From a virus, in IMG/VR virus record IMGVR_UViG_3300046703_000129, positions 1 through 40,354 of that record: DNA of 40,354 nucleotides; one strand, written 5' to 3'. Positions 1 to 8,462 of the stretch are shown here, piece after piece (positions within the stretch are counted from its first letter, which is position 1; each line of letters opens with the position of its first letter). A program made the translations under genes and the position numbers. The notes beneath the pieces were generated by a model. That model saw only the letters and a list, made by a program, of their open reading frames with translations, made no database searches and was not told the origin of the DNA.

Positions 1-822
1 ATCGTAACCTGATTTCATCCCAGCAACCGTAACACCCCAGGCATCGGCTGTATCGCGGGTAGAGTTCACTACAGACTTAAAAAATTCAAACCCCTTAGAA
101 AGAGCCATTACACTACCGGCCACAACTCCGGCGGCAATGAAAAGGCCACCCAATACTTTCGTAAATCCATTTCCGCTTTCCGATACACCTTTCCATAAAG
201 TAGAGGCCTGAGAAAAAACATTATTCATTCCACCCATTGCATCTGAGGCACTCCCGGCAGCAGCACCCAACGACTTAAACATTTGTGGATAATTACCTAC
301 ATTTGGCCTAAAGTTCCCGGTTGCTGCCTCAAAACTTCTAATCACATCGCGTAGTTTTTCAAGTTTACGCTGCATATCCATGCCTTTAGCAGAATCACGC
401 TCTGTCGCACCCATTTTCTTTAATGTCTTCTCTAAACTCAGGGCCTCTTTTTCGTAAGCGACGATAGAATCTTTGGCAACTTTTCGTAATGCTATTTCTA
501 ATTGCAAAGCAACATTATTATCCCTTGTTGCGACTTTTAATTCTAATATTTTTTTGTTTCCCTCAGTAAGTGAAAGGTTATAGGCCCTTTGTGCAGCATC
601 AACCTTTTTGGCCATAGCCTCTGCTTCCGATAATGCGGCGGTGTGTTTCTTTTGATTATCAGTAAAATCCTTCATCCCGGCGGGTGCCTGGATCTTGCCA
701 ACGCTTTCATTAACACTAACAATAGCATTTTCATACGTCTTTATGTATTCGGCCAGCTTTTCAAATTGCTTTTGAACAGCGGCCTCATTGATGATCGTAT
801 CTAATGCTATGTTTTTACTCAC
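1..822 (-). CDS. Tape measure protein, N-terminal part (runs off the contig start)
   Basis: This is the N-terminal 274 codons of the tail-length ruler and scaffold of a long-tailed phage. It begins at a GTG at 820-822 that overlaps the stop of the preceding gene (GTGA). The first ~150 residues are charged, Lys/Glu-rich and coiled-coil-like; then comes a Gly/Ala/Ser-rich stretch and a hydrophobic segment (LGGLFIAAGVVAGSVMAL). The part encoded by 1-238 is a diverged version of the N-terminal region of the 37908-40354 gene, while 239-365 is identical to 40228-40354. Joining 366 to 40354 gives one in-frame gene of 968 codons. I infer that 1-238 is a strain variant rather than a second tape measure gene. 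Confidence 0.85.
   Translation of the reverse strand, partial: MSKNIALDTIINEAAVQKQFEKLAEYIKTYENAIVSVNESVGKIQAPAGMKDFTDNQKKHTAALSEAEAMAKKVDAAQRAYNLSLTEGNKKILELKVATRDNNVALQLEIALRKVAKDSIVAYEKEALSLEKTLKKMGATERDSAKGMDMQRKLEKLRDVIRSFEAATGNFRPNVGNYPQMFKSLGAAAGSASDAMGGMNNVFSQASTLWKGVSESGNGFTKVLGGLFIAAGVVAGSVMALSKGFEFFKSVVNSTRDTADAWGVTVAGMKSGYD
239..365. repeat. 127-bp exact terminal repeat, copy 1
   Basis: These bases are identical to the last 127 bases of the window (40228-40354). Identity stops abruptly on the left: 1-238 is only similar to the corresponding bases before 40228. A length of exactly 127 is a common assembler k-mer size, so this is probably a graph-overlap signature of a circular or permuted molecule with a strain branch, not a biological terminal repeat. 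Confidence 0.9.
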
Positions 823-1472
823 GGTTTACTATTTTGATCAATCTCTTTTTTGAATATCTTGTAAGCATAAGCAAATTCAGCAACGGTAGTGGTATTTACA
901 TGCATTGGATGATTGTTTTGCTTCCCTAAAACTGAAAGAAGTTCCATAATATCATCCTCAGTCAGTTTCTTTCCGGTTACCTGTTGATCTTTATATTCCT
1001 GAGCGGCTAATTTGATGGCTATTTTAACAGATCCTAATCCTAACCCAACTGCCCTGATGTCTGCCCTGTAACTTTCCTGATCCTGGTAATTGAATTTTCG
1101 CCGATAGCCAAACGAATGGATTACCTCAACACATTTAGCGGAATAAGTAATATTCAATAGATAAAGGCAATGCTGCAAGGTCCTCAGTTTTCCTTCCAGG
1201 TAACTCCAATTTGCTGCCGCTTCGAGATTTTGCTTATTGCCTATCAAATCACAGTATTCAGTAAAAAGATCATCCCAAGCGGTTTCGATTGATTCCTTTT
1301 TGGCTTTTCCCTTGATGACCAGCCTTTCAAATTTTGAATAACAATAACAATCGATGAACACATCCATCGGGAACTCCCTGCAACGGGTATATAATTGGGC
1401 GGTATGTAGTTTAGTTAAAAACAAATCCGGTCTGTTCTGAAAGTTTATTTGCAAACACAGGTAAAAAAACAT
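819..1472 (-). CDS. Hypothetical tail-region protein upstream of the tape measure
   Basis: The protein has up to 217 residues and I do not recognise a named family. It occupies the place where tail assembly chaperones usually lie. The longest reading begins at 1472, inside the end of the preceding gene. A Met at 1367 would give 182 residues, but the residues just before it (LHTAQLYTRCREFP) look coding, so the true start may be a rare codon near 1420. Its stop overlaps the GTG of the tape measure gene, which suggests translational coupling. Confidence 0.7.
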   Translation of the reverse strand: MFFYLCLQINFQNRPDLFLTKLHTAQLYTRCREFPMDVFIDCYCYSKFERLVIKGKAKKESIETAWDDLFTEYCDLIGNKQNLEAAANWSYLEGKLRTLQHCLYLLNITYSAKCVEVIHSFGYRRKFNYQDQESYRADIRAVGLGLGSVKIAIKLAAQEYKDQQVTGKKLTEDDIMELLSVLGKQNNHPMHVNTTTVAEFAYAYKIFKKEIDQNSKP

Positions 1473-1875
1473 CGAAATTATATCCCGGTTGGTGTTCAGG
1501 TGTCAGGCCGTAGATATCATCATATTTCTGCAAAACCTCCGGCCATCCTGTGAATGTTATATCTACACCAACTGCTATTTGTAAGGATTCATAAAAAAAT
1601 CCATTGATATACAAATTGGGTGCATATTTATTCCGTTCGGGATTCGGTGTTATTCTTTGCTTCCAACTAGCATAAGCCTCTGCCTGTTTCCTTGTCTTAA
1701 AAAAGGGATCATCAAGATAGGATGGTGTAATATCCGCCCCGGAGGCTTTTTTACCAGCCCATAACTGATTCTTATTCAGGTGAAGGTACTCCTCTGAGGT
1801 CTCGACAATGGATTCAACCGCTGCCTGGTGAATATTGACCCGCTCCAATGCCTCCCGAATTTCGTTGATATACAT
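1411..1875 (-). CDS. Hypothetical tail completion-type protein
   Basis: The protein has 154 residues and no signal peptide. A central stretch (WKQRITPNPER, then APNLYINGFFYESLQIAV) resembles a minor structural protein of Bacteroidota prophages lying between the tail tube and tape measure genes; that comparison is from memory. The gene follows the 1878-2093 gene after 2 bases and overlaps the next gene by up to 62 bases in another frame. A U-rich heptamer near its end is discussed under rejected items. Confidence 0.7.
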   Translation of the reverse strand: MYINEIREALERVNIHQAAVESIVETSEEYLHLNKNQLWAGKKASGADITPSYLDDPFFKTRKQAEAYASWKQRITPNPERNKYAPNLYINGFFYESLQIAVGVDITFTGWPEVLQKYDDIYGLTPEHQPGYNFDVFLPVFANKLSEQTGFVFN

Positions 1876-1877
1876 TT

Positions 1878-2093
1878 TTAGGCATTTTTAACAGGTTTTT
1901 CTTTTACAAGTTTTTCGGTTCCTTTTTTCGCTTCATCAAAAATCCGCTTGAATTCCTTTAGCCTGATATCGGGATAAAGATGGATCATTGCATGGGATTG
2001 AGCCTGCATAAATTCCCTTACAGTAGCAAAGGAACGGACATAGGCAGGCTGAAACTCAGCCCGCCCGATGTTCGATTTAAGAGGCGCTTCCAT
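1878..2093 (-). CDS. Small hypothetical structural-operon protein
   Basis: A 71-residue basic protein whose C-terminal half is Lys-rich (FKRIFDEAKKGTEKLVKEK). Its start overlaps the stop of the tail tube gene and it is followed after 2 bases by the next gene, so it is co-translated with tail genes. No family was recognised. Confidence 0.7.
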   Translation of the reverse strand: MEAPLKSNIGRAEFQPAYVRSFATVREFMQAQSHAMIHLYPDIRLKEFKRIFDEAKKGTEKLVKEKPVKNA

Positions 2094-3073
2094 TAACCTA
2101 ATGATAAGGAAACAGAACCAGTCGATTCAAAACCACCTTCCGGTGCAGCACCTACGCCCAGGGCAGCCAACGCGGTTGCTCCGACAAGGTTTGCAACGTG
2201 AACGCCGGTAGGTGAGGATCCGATGGTCAAAGTAAAATAATCATCCTTTGCACCTACGATAGTTTCGGGTACATAAGCAACCGAGGAGGGTACAACCGGA
2301 GCGCCGGCCTTTGTAACAGCCCAGGCAGCAGCAGCGGCCAAAGGAGTGGAAAAACTTTCACCCATTGAAGTTTTTGTTGCAACCTCAAAGGCTGAAATTT
2401 TCCATACCACGTCGGTTGTTCCCGATTTACTGATCGAAGTCAGCACAACAGGAAGCAGTCCTTTAATTTGGTTTTCAAGTGCATTGGCCAGACGGATATA
2501 ACCGAAGGAGTCATTCATTTCGCTTACATCTGTAAATGCAAGTTTGGTACGGTATTCGACCGTTTTTGAGAAGTCATTTGCCTTGTAGGCAAATGTCAGG
2601 ATCTGATCCAAGGAATACCCGTAAAGGTTTCCGGTTGCATCTTTGCGACCGAACAATGTATTCGGGTTTCCGGAATCAACTAACAATACTGAAAAATCTT
2701 CCGAAAGGTTGAAGGTTCTCAGTTGTTTGTTGAGTTCCAGACCGCCTTTGTCGAGCCGGTAAGTGTAGCTGTTTTTGCCTTCTTTTACAAAGACTTCGGC
2801 GTCGTTACCGAGTTTTTCAAATGTAGGCTCTGTCGATCCATCAACGATGGACGCAACACCCATAACAGGATAATAGCGTTCCTTACCCGTCTTTCTCGAA
2901 GCAGCCTGAATGTAGGCAATACAGGTAGCGGCGTCAACAAGCGAAGCCGTAGGGATGAATTCATTTTTGTCGAGCAGAACGAAACCCTTAATCGCTTGAG
3001 GGTTCACAGCCTTGCCCGGTGTTCCAGTTAAACCGTAAGCGGTTGTAATCTGGGGATCGTTTAATATACTCAT
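2093..3073 (-). CDS. Major tail tube protein
   Basis: A 326-residue protein with an N-terminal stretch typical of tail tube or sheath-like subunits of Bacteroidota phages (SILNDPQITTAYGLTG) and an Ala/Gly-rich C-terminal region with an Ig-like feel (TGVHVANLVGATALAALGVG). It lies between the tail terminator and the genes leading to the tape measure, the standard position for the tail tube. With a long tape measure and no sheath or contractile baseplate genes seen, a non-contractile tail tube is the best reading. The function is inferred from position and composition. Confidence 0.65.
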   Translation of the reverse strand: MSILNDPQITTAYGLTGTPGKAVNPQAIKGFVLLDKNEFIPTASLVDAATCIAYIQAASRKTGKERYYPVMGVASIVDGSTEPTFEKLGNDAEVFVKEGKNSYTYRLDKGGLELNKQLRTFNLSEDFSVLLVDSGNPNTLFGRKDATGNLYGYSLDQILTFAYKANDFSKTVEYRTKLAFTDVSEMNDSFGYIRLANALENQIKGLLPVVLTSISKSGTTDVVWKISAFEVATKTSMGESFSTPLAAAAAWAVTKAGAPVVPSSVAYVPETIVGAKDDYFTLTIGSSPTGVHVANLVGATALAALGVGAAPEGGFESTGSVSLSLG

Positions 3074-3606
3074 GGCGTTTGTTTAATTTTAAGTGTTAAT
3101 GATAAATTTTTAATGTCAATGGCATCGATAAAGTCAAAGCCTGGTATTCCGTCTTTTCCCCATCTCATGCGGTCGGTTTTGGTAAAGGATAACATATTAA
3201 AAGTGCATTCTTTAAATACACCCGATTGTTTGATCCCTTCCATAAGGGCCGTAAAAATTGGGTAAAGTATAGGCTTAAAATTGTTTGTGTAACGAAGTGC
3301 GGCCGTCCAGTCCTTGTCCGATAAGTTTACAATAGCAAGGTGTAATGAAGGTAGTTTACAATAGTAACCGATGTCCTCACTAAACTTTTCATCAAAATCC
3401 TGGATTAAAAAGATAGCAGGGAATTTGTAAGCCTCACGAGCCGGGTCTTTACCCATTTCGGTAAGTGTATCTGAAATTTCATCAATGGGGCCATAATAGA
3501 ACGACGGTACAACTCCGACGCCAGCACCCAGGACAACATCGGCCCTGAACAGCGCACCCTCGACCATCGCTTTGAAAATATCTACTATGTACTGACTATC
3601 TTCCAT
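3070..3606 (-). CDS. Tail completion / tail terminator-like protein
   Basis: A 178-residue protein placed between the head-tail connector and the tail tube, where the neck or tail terminator protein lies in lambda-like gene order. I start it at the ATG at 3604-3606, which overlaps the preceding stop as TAATG; an upstream Met at 3618 is possible. Visible features include a hydrophobic N-terminal helix and the segment YKFPAIFLIQDFDE, which resembles small virion connector proteins. The function is inferred from synteny. Confidence 0.6.
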   Translation of the reverse strand: MEDSQYIVDIFKAMVEGALFRADVVLGAGVGVVPSFYYGPIDEISDTLTEMGKDPAREAYKFPAIFLIQDFDEKFSEDIGYYCKLPSLHLAIVNLSDKDWTAALRYTNNFKPILYPIFTALMEGIKQSGVFKECTFNMLSFTKTDRMRWGKDGIPGFDFIDAIDIKNLSLTLKIKQTP

Positions 3607-4124
3607 TATATTCCCCATTGATTCATCAGTTCAAATTCCTCCCATCCGGTATCTCCGGAGATGTAGGTAGTGTAGATCGTCGAGTTATCATCCACCCAGA
3701 TACGCAGGTTTTCGATCATGTCAACCATGCGGTTCCAGTTTGCGATGATTTTACCTTTATTCGATACGACTTCCCCGCCCTCCGGTTTTGGTTTTACCGA
3801 TCCGATCCCGGTAGTCTGGGACTGTTGATCTTTTAGCCAATGATGATAAACATAATTAGCAACCGGCCCTGTGTAGATAGACCCTGAAACGACATATATC
3901 TGATCCTTAAGGTTATGCCAGATGCCAGATGAATCCGCTTTGTGCGTGTAAAACTCATCAGCAAAGGCAGTGCCTAATATCTTACGTAAAAAAGCGACCT
4001 CATACAATTCAGCCAAAGCAAGTATGCCGTTCTGAATCGAAGTATGCGGATCGCCTGAGCCGTTGATATTAGGAACCTTTGTGGGTTCGTAATAAAAATA
4101 CGCCGTCGTTAAAATCGCTGTCAT
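3606..4124 (-). CDS. Head-tail connector-like protein
   Basis: A 172-residue protein with repeated aromatic helices (YEVAFLRKILGTAFADEFY; VANYVYHHWLKDQQS) like the helical head-completion adaptors of Bacteroidota phages. Its start overlaps the end of the small basic gene before it, and its stop overlaps the next start (TAATG). The order capsid, connector, terminator, tube supports an adaptor role, but no diagnostic motif is visible. Confidence 0.6.
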   Translation of the reverse strand: MTAILTTAYFYYEPTKVPNINGSGDPHTSIQNGILALAELYEVAFLRKILGTAFADEFYTHKADSSGIWHNLKDQIYVVSGSIYTGPVANYVYHHWLKDQQSQTTGIGSVKPKPEGGEVVSNKGKIIANWNRMVDMIENLRIWVDDNSTIYTTYISGDTGWEEFELMNQWGI

Positions 4125-4342
4125 TTCTTCTTTTTGCCTTTAGTTACTTTTGAAACAACTTTGAACTTTTCTTCTTTGGTTTCAAGTACCGCCTTTTCCT
4201 GTTTCTTTACAAGGACAATTTCAACAAGTCCCCGTAATTCAAGATTGTTAGCAATGCTTTCTTCCAAGAGATAGCGGGTACCGGGCAACCTTAGCCCGGT
4301 TTCTCCTGCCTGTTTCAGAACTTTGACTTCGATCTTTGCCAT
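4121..4342 (-). CDS. Small basic hypothetical protein of the head operon
   Basis: A 73-residue protein ending in a Lys-rich tail (VTKGKKKK). The N-terminal half reads like a small beta-strand domain (IEVKVLKQAGETGLRLPGTRY). It lies between a secreted-looking protein and the connector gene and overlaps the latter. No family was recognised; a minor head or adaptor component is possible. Confidence 0.65.
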   Translation of the reverse strand: MAKIEVKVLKQAGETGLRLPGTRYLLEESIANNLELRGLVEIVLVKKQEKAVLETKEEKFKVVSKVTKGKKKK

Positions 4343-4344
4343 TT

Positions 4345-4887
4345 TTACAGTTGTTTTAAAACAACAAAGGCTTTCGGGTAAATATTGCCGGTTGCCTTCA
4401 TGTGGATCATCTTTACCCTATAATATGGATAAAGCAGGGTGCCTGAGGTGATTTTATAAATAGCGTAAGCAGCTAAATCTTTAACTGCGAAACGCTGCAC
4501 GCCAGTACCACCAGTTATGACCGATGTACCTGTTGCTGTAACTGATGGGATTCCCAAATCGACATGAATCCACGCGGTATTATCTATCGAAACCTCAAAT
4601 GATAACAATAAAGAGTCGGTTTCGGTAACAAGACTGTGAACACCACCGAGTAGAACATAAGCAACCTCGTGCTGAGTAATTGGCTGTGATGCTTTTGTTC
4701 CATTCGGGTGTACCCTTGAATTTTGAGTTCCGGATGATCCATTGATATAGTAATACGTATTCTGAGTATCACCAACACCAACACTATCAACTCCGACAGA
4801 GCCGTTGGCAACGGTCATTAGTTTGGTTTGCGCCTGTATTGCAACTGCTGCAACCAACAGGACGGCGATTAAAAATAACTTTTTCAT
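4345..4887 (-). CDS. Signal-peptide protein encoded inside the head gene cluster
   Basis: A 180-residue protein with a clear Sec signal peptide (MKKLFLIAVLLVAAVAIQAQ, cleavage expected after AQA). The mature part is Gly/Thr/Ser-rich and beta-strand-like, with no Cys. It lies directly downstream of the major capsid gene, where decoration or head-completion proteins are usual, yet the signal peptide suggests export to the periplasm. No enzyme motif is visible. It could be an exported moron-like protein or a structural protein that kept a leader-like N-terminus. Confidence 0.75.
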   Translation of the reverse strand: MKKLFLIAVLLVAAVAIQAQTKLMTVANGSVGVDSVGVGDTQNTYYYINGSSGTQNSRVHPNGTKASQPITQHEVAYVLLGGVHSLVTETDSLLLSFEVSIDNTAWIHVDLGIPSVTATGTSVITGGTGVQRFAVKDLAAYAIYKITSGTLLYPYYRVKMIHMKATGNIYPKAFVVLKQL

Positions 4888-4903
4888 TGTTTTTGTCCTC
4901 CTA

Positions 4904-6226
4904 TTAAAGTATAGTGATTGCTTTTAAATCAGTTGACAGGGTGCCTTTCATCAATGCGTTTGCATTGTAAACAGGTAGCATTACCATCGCTTCGATCTTC
5001 AACGTAATGAGGTCGTTGATGAAGTTAGAGGCATGGCTATCAGTTGCAAAGATTTCAACCGGACCATTGAACAAGAGCTGCATATAAGCCGGATTGATGT
5101 TTGCCAGCAAATATTTGTCAATTGTGATGTTCTTTGTTTTGTCCGGGCGCATCCCGAAGATAGATGTATATCCCTGATTGTTTGAGGTCAAAAAAGTAGC
5201 AGGGTTAATAAAGTCGGCAATTGTATTTTTTGCGGACGATAAAATCCGTGCATTAACAGGGTTCAGGAGTGCGTCGGTCGGGGAAAGATCGTAAAGTTCT
5301 TCCATTTCACCGGCAGCCATATTCAGCACATCCATGAAGTTGGCATTAGCGACCGAACCTGCAAACGATCCGGCGCCAGCCAGGAAAGTATTGGCCTGGT
5401 TGTACAGCCCGTTCAGGTCTGTACCTGCGCCTGTTCCTGCAATTGATTCGCGGTTCAGCTCCTTAACAAAGAATGCCATCAGCCGGTTAGAAATGTAGTT
5501 CGACAACCAGGCCGTGTTTTTCAAAGCCGTGCGGCTTATCTCAACAAAAGCAGGGATACGGACTGCGGTTACGGATGTCATGGTAAATCCAAAGGTAGAT
5601 TCATCTGCTGCTGCATTTTCAGCTTTTGAGGCTGTTGCATCAGTCAGCGAAGCGGCACGTTCTTGCGGGAAGTCCAGCTTTGAACTTTCGATTGTCCCGG
5701 TAGGCAGGAGCAAACGAACATCAAAGTTTTCCATCGGGGGCATCTGCGGGATTTGGAAAGGCATCACTGCCTGGGCTGCTGCGCCCGATCCGTAGGTTCC
5801 TGTAAAGGCGATGTCCTTGGTTTCGATCCGCATTACACCGGTCGAGGTTTTGCGTTCGTAGAAATCATTGAACACGCCTTTGGTTAGTTGTTCTTCAACA
5901 GATTCGCGGAAGGTTTTACGCTGCATTTTGGGATCAAAAGCAGTTTTAAGAGTGGTAATGGAATCACCCTGGATTTTGATTACATCCATAAGGCCGTCAA
6001 AAGCCTTTTTGAGCTTTCCCATTTCTTCGCCGCCCTTGTCGAGGGTTGAGGCAACTTCACGGGAAGCGAGAATAATCTCGGCCTGAAATTGCTTAAAGTC
6101 CTTCAACTCGACTGTATTAGCGAGTAAGGCATTATACTTTCTAATGATTTGGTTCATTGAGGCCGCAACAATTTCCACGGTCTTAACGTCCTCTGCCGTT
6201 AGTTCCTTTACTTCAATATTTTCCAT
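4904..6226 (-). CDS. Major capsid protein, HK97 fold
   Basis: A 440-residue protein with the layout of HK97-family capsid proteins that carry a built-in scaffold: an N-terminal Lys/Glu-rich coiled coil (about residues 1-110) acting as a delta domain, then the capsid core with a Pro-rich N-arm (MPFQIPQMPPMENFDVR), an E-loop region, the spine-helix segment (NYISNRLMAFFVKELNRESI) and the A/P-domain strands. It is preceded by the prohead protease, which would remove the delta domain. Copies of the subunit form the icosahedral head. Confidence 0.9.
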   Translation of the reverse strand: MENIEVKELTAEDVKTVEIVAASMNQIIRKYNALLANTVELKDFKQFQAEIILASREVASTLDKGGEEMGKLKKAFDGLMDVIKIQGDSITTLKTAFDPKMQRKTFRESVEEQLTKGVFNDFYERKTSTGVMRIETKDIAFTGTYGSGAAAQAVMPFQIPQMPPMENFDVRLLLPTGTIESSKLDFPQERAASLTDATASKAENAAADESTFGFTMTSVTAVRIPAFVEISRTALKNTAWLSNYISNRLMAFFVKELNRESIAGTGAGTDLNGLYNQANTFLAGAGSFAGSVANANFMDVLNMAAGEMEELYDLSPTDALLNPVNARILSSAKNTIADFINPATFLTSNNQGYTSIFGMRPDKTKNITIDKYLLANINPAYMQLLFNGPVEIFATDSHASNFINDLITLKIEAMVMLPVYNANALMKGTLSTDLKAITIL

Positions 6227-6236
6227 TTTTAAAAAA

Positions 6237-6974
6237 TTAAAAGTTAATTAATTCCGTGAGTTTTTTTAAATCGGCTCTTTGCTTATCAGTGATTCTGCTC
6301 GGCTGAAGGAAGAGTGATTGTATATGTTCAGCTTCTTTTTTGCGGGTGTCGCTGTAATTGCCCGTATTTACTTTATTTAAGATTTCTGCTATTTTAATAG
6401 GATCCGTTTCACCTTTTAACAAGGCTTTGATTCCGATTAAAGGGGTGTTTGAATTTGAGCCCCAGCTTGTCAGGGTTGAAAACTCCCATAACTTCCATTC
6501 GGTTACGGTACGGATCATCTTTTGCTCGTCGATATTATATTTAATAGCTTGTACACCGATTGAGTGTTCAAGGCTTTTATTGTATTCCTGATAAAGCAGA
6601 TAATCGGAATAAGTGTCGCGCCCAATCTCTTTTTCAAGGTTTAACTGAGCCAGCATTTCCAGATACGAAGGTGTTTCCGTACCCTTAATTGGTACACCAA
6701 GTAGTTTTGTTGTGTCGTGATTCAGGAACCAGCGTGAACGTGCAAAATTCTCTTTTAATGTTTTCTTAAATGATCCGGGTGCTGAAATATCCCCGTCACT
6801 ATCTTCGTTTCCAATACCGTTAACCGCGATTAAAACCTGGCCTTTTTTATCGAGTTCCATTACTTTGGTTTCCCAACGTGTACCCGGTTCATTAATCGAG
6901 TGATATTTATGGATTATCTCACCCGGGTTGTCCTGCCAATATTTTTTAATTTCCATTTCCGTTTGAATTTGCAT
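6237..6974 (-). CDS. HK97-family prohead maturation protease
   Basis: A serine protease of the phage prohead protease family (S78/U35-like), expected to cleave the capsid scaffold domain during head maturation. The motif around the catalytic His is clear (RWFLNHDTTKLLG, His86), and the Ser is in LEHSIGV (Ser138). The upstream DGDISAPGSF stretch is typical of the family. At 245 residues the length is normal. The start at 6974 overlaps the portal gene by 29 bases; a Met at 6956 is an alternative. It lies between portal and capsid as expected. Confidence 0.9.
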   Translation of the reverse strand: MQIQTEMEIKKYWQDNPGEIIHKYHSINEPGTRWETKVMELDKKGQVLIAVNGIGNEDSDGDISAPGSFKKTLKENFARSRWFLNHDTTKLLGVPIKGTETPSYLEMLAQLNLEKEIGRDTYSDYLLYQEYNKSLEHSIGVQAIKYNIDEQKMIRTVTEWKLWEFSTLTSWGSNSNTPLIGIKALLKGETDPIKIAEILNKVNTGNYSDTRKKEAEHIQSLFLQPSRITDKQRADLKKLTELINF

Positions 6975-8340
6975 TATCGGTAATAAGTTGACGTACCATA
7001 TCGGCTGTTATTGGCCCGGTATCTGGAGAAAGAGAACCGGAGGCTCTGTTAATTGGTATAACTGCATTCGGATCAACCGGCTTAGGTATTTCAGTTTCGG
7101 CTGGTACTAATGAAGTCTTTCTGAAATAAAACTCAGGTGCGTTATTTTCAGCATCTTCGCCGTAAAGGGTTTCAAAGGCACCGTGTGGAGTTATGACTGC
7201 ATAATCAATCTGTTGGACCATTACCGCTGTCATCTCCTTGCGGTCTGCCTGGATTTCTTCTACCTTTGACCAGTCGGCCTTTATCTCGTCACCCGGTTGA
7301 CCGTTATTAATGAAGATTGAAAGTTGTTTGTAGAAATTATCTACCCAGGGTTTTATAACCTGGAGGATGTATTTCTTTTCGGCTTCTTTTTTGTTTGAGA
7401 ACGTCGAGCCTTCAGTCGAGAAGATAACCGGGTCCATTTCGTTCAACCAGCAAAGATCATCGAACGATGCTTTTTTATTTTCGATCAACTGTAATTCTGC
7501 AATACCTAGGGACATTTGCTGCCATCTCAGCTTTTCGGTTGTCAGAATAACCTTCTTTTTGCCGTCGCCCAATCCATATTCTTCTTCCAGCTTTTCAAGT
7601 GCCTTTTTGCTTTCTTCCCGGTCTGGGAGTTCCCCGTCGTTTGATATAAACCCCATTGCACCCCGTTTCTCGACAATAGATACTTTGGCTTCGTGTATTG
7701 CTTTTAACTCCCTGGCGATCTTTGAACCTGCAACGTACTTTGAGATCCCGTAAACCCACATTCCATTATCGTAACGCAAGGAAAAATAACGCTCATGCAA
7801 TACGTTTTCGGCTGGTATATTATATTCCTTTCCTCCGATAGTGCATTGGTATCCTGCAACCTCGTTCATCCAGGCAGGCAGAGTTTTATCGCGCTTCAGT
7901 ACGATCAATGTTTTATCAAAAGGCAGGCAATAGAGTTGAGGAACGGCAAACACCCCGGCCTCTTTAAATCCATCCGGAGGAATCTTATACAGAAAACTGT
8001 TACCCATTAACTCGTAATAAGCAACCAATAATTTGATGAGTTCTGAGAAACTTTGGTATTTATTCGGACCTTCAATCAACTGATATAACTGCGAATCTGG
8101 TGCGTCTTTGCCTTTCTTGTTCACTACCTTAATCGGTATTGAAGCGATTTTATTCATTTTATAGGTAGTGATCGAGAATATCTGTGGTATGGTCTCAGAG
8201 TTTTCAATCAGTGTTTGTGGGGTTACATCCTTATCTGTTGCAAACAATGCCCAATCCCTTGCAGGACTGACAAGGGTAACAAAGACATTAGTGGCTGATT
8301 TTTTGATAAATCGGGTAAGGAAATTGCCTTTTTTCTCCAT
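6946..8340 (-). CDS. Portal protein
   Basis: A 464-residue portal protein forming the dodecameric DNA gate at the head vertex. Start chosen at the ATG 8338-8340 because the promoter-like TATATTTG (8360-8367) lies just upstream; a longer reading to 8445 would translate through that promoter. Portal-like stretches include the N-terminal strand region (NKIASIPIKVV), the clip/stem region (GSTFSNKKEAEKKYILQVIKPWVDNFYKQLS) and a Pro-rich C-terminus. It directly precedes the protease and capsid genes. Confidence 0.88.
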   Translation of the reverse strand: MEKKGNFLTRFIKKSATNVFVTLVSPARDWALFATDKDVTPQTLIENSETIPQIFSITTYKMNKIASIPIKVVNKKGKDAPDSQLYQLIEGPNKYQSFSELIKLLVAYYELMGNSFLYKIPPDGFKEAGVFAVPQLYCLPFDKTLIVLKRDKTLPAWMNEVAGYQCTIGGKEYNIPAENVLHERYFSLRYDNGMWVYGISKYVAGSKIARELKAIHEAKVSIVEKRGAMGFISNDGELPDREESKKALEKLEEEYGLGDGKKKVILTTEKLRWQQMSLGIAELQLIENKKASFDDLCWLNEMDPVIFSTEGSTFSNKKEAEKKYILQVIKPWVDNFYKQLSIFINNGQPGDEIKADWSKVEEIQADRKEMTAVMVQQIDYAVITPHGAFETLYGEDAENNAPEFYFRKTSLVPAETEIPKPVDPNAVIPINRASGSLSPDTGPITADMVRQLITDNANSNGNGN

Positions 8341-8359
8341 TAAAATGGATATTTGAGGG

Positions 8360-8367
8360 CAAATATA
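8360..8367 (-). promoter_or_regulatory. Promoter -7 element for the portal-to-tail operon
   Basis: TATATTTG on the minus strand matches the Bacteroidota -7 consensus TAnnTTTG and lies 20 bases upstream of the portal ATG. No TTG is present at the expected -33 position; a GTTAAT direct repeat (near 8387-8400) lies there instead, so activation or another sigma factor may be needed. Confidence 0.5.
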
Positions 8368-8407
8368 CAACCGTAAACATGGATTTGTTAATAAGTTAAT
8401 GACATAA

Positions 8408-8423
8408 TGTCCGTAACTGGACA
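8408..8423. promoter_or_regulatory. Inverted repeat, candidate operator
   Basis: TGTCCGTAACTGGACA is an inverted repeat with 5-base arms and a 6-base centre. It lies between two divergent promoter elements, 40 bases from the minus one and 10 bases from the plus one, where it would overlap the -33 region of the plus promoter. A repressor or activator dimer site is plausible. Confidence 0.5.
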
Positions 8424-8433
8424 AAAGTTTTAC

Positions 8434-8441
8434 TACTTTTG
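8434..8441 (+). promoter_or_regulatory. Promoter -7 element for the plus-strand genes
   Basis: TACTTTTG matches TAnnTTTG and lies 21 bases before the ATG at 8463. The -33 TTG is absent; the inverted repeat 8408-8423 occupies that position. Confidence 0.5.
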
Positions 8442-8462
8442 ACAAATCCCCAAATACAACAC

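Noticed and set aside
1-365. Two separate tape measure genes in one genome.
   Set aside because: The shared 127 bases, the preserved frame and the circular fit favour one gene with a strain variant. It cannot be fully excluded without reads.
1411-1475. Possible programmed frameshift between 1411-1875 and 819-1472 (slippery T TTT TTA in the overlap).
   Set aside because: The heptamer is in the right phase for a -1 slip, but the -1 frame stops after a few codons. The downstream gene is in the +1/-2 frame, and the upstream product does not resemble a tail assembly chaperone.
6946-8445. Longer portal reading starting at 8445.
   Set aside because: It would include the promoter TATATTTG and the operator-like repeat as codons; the ATG at 8340 gives a portal of normal form.
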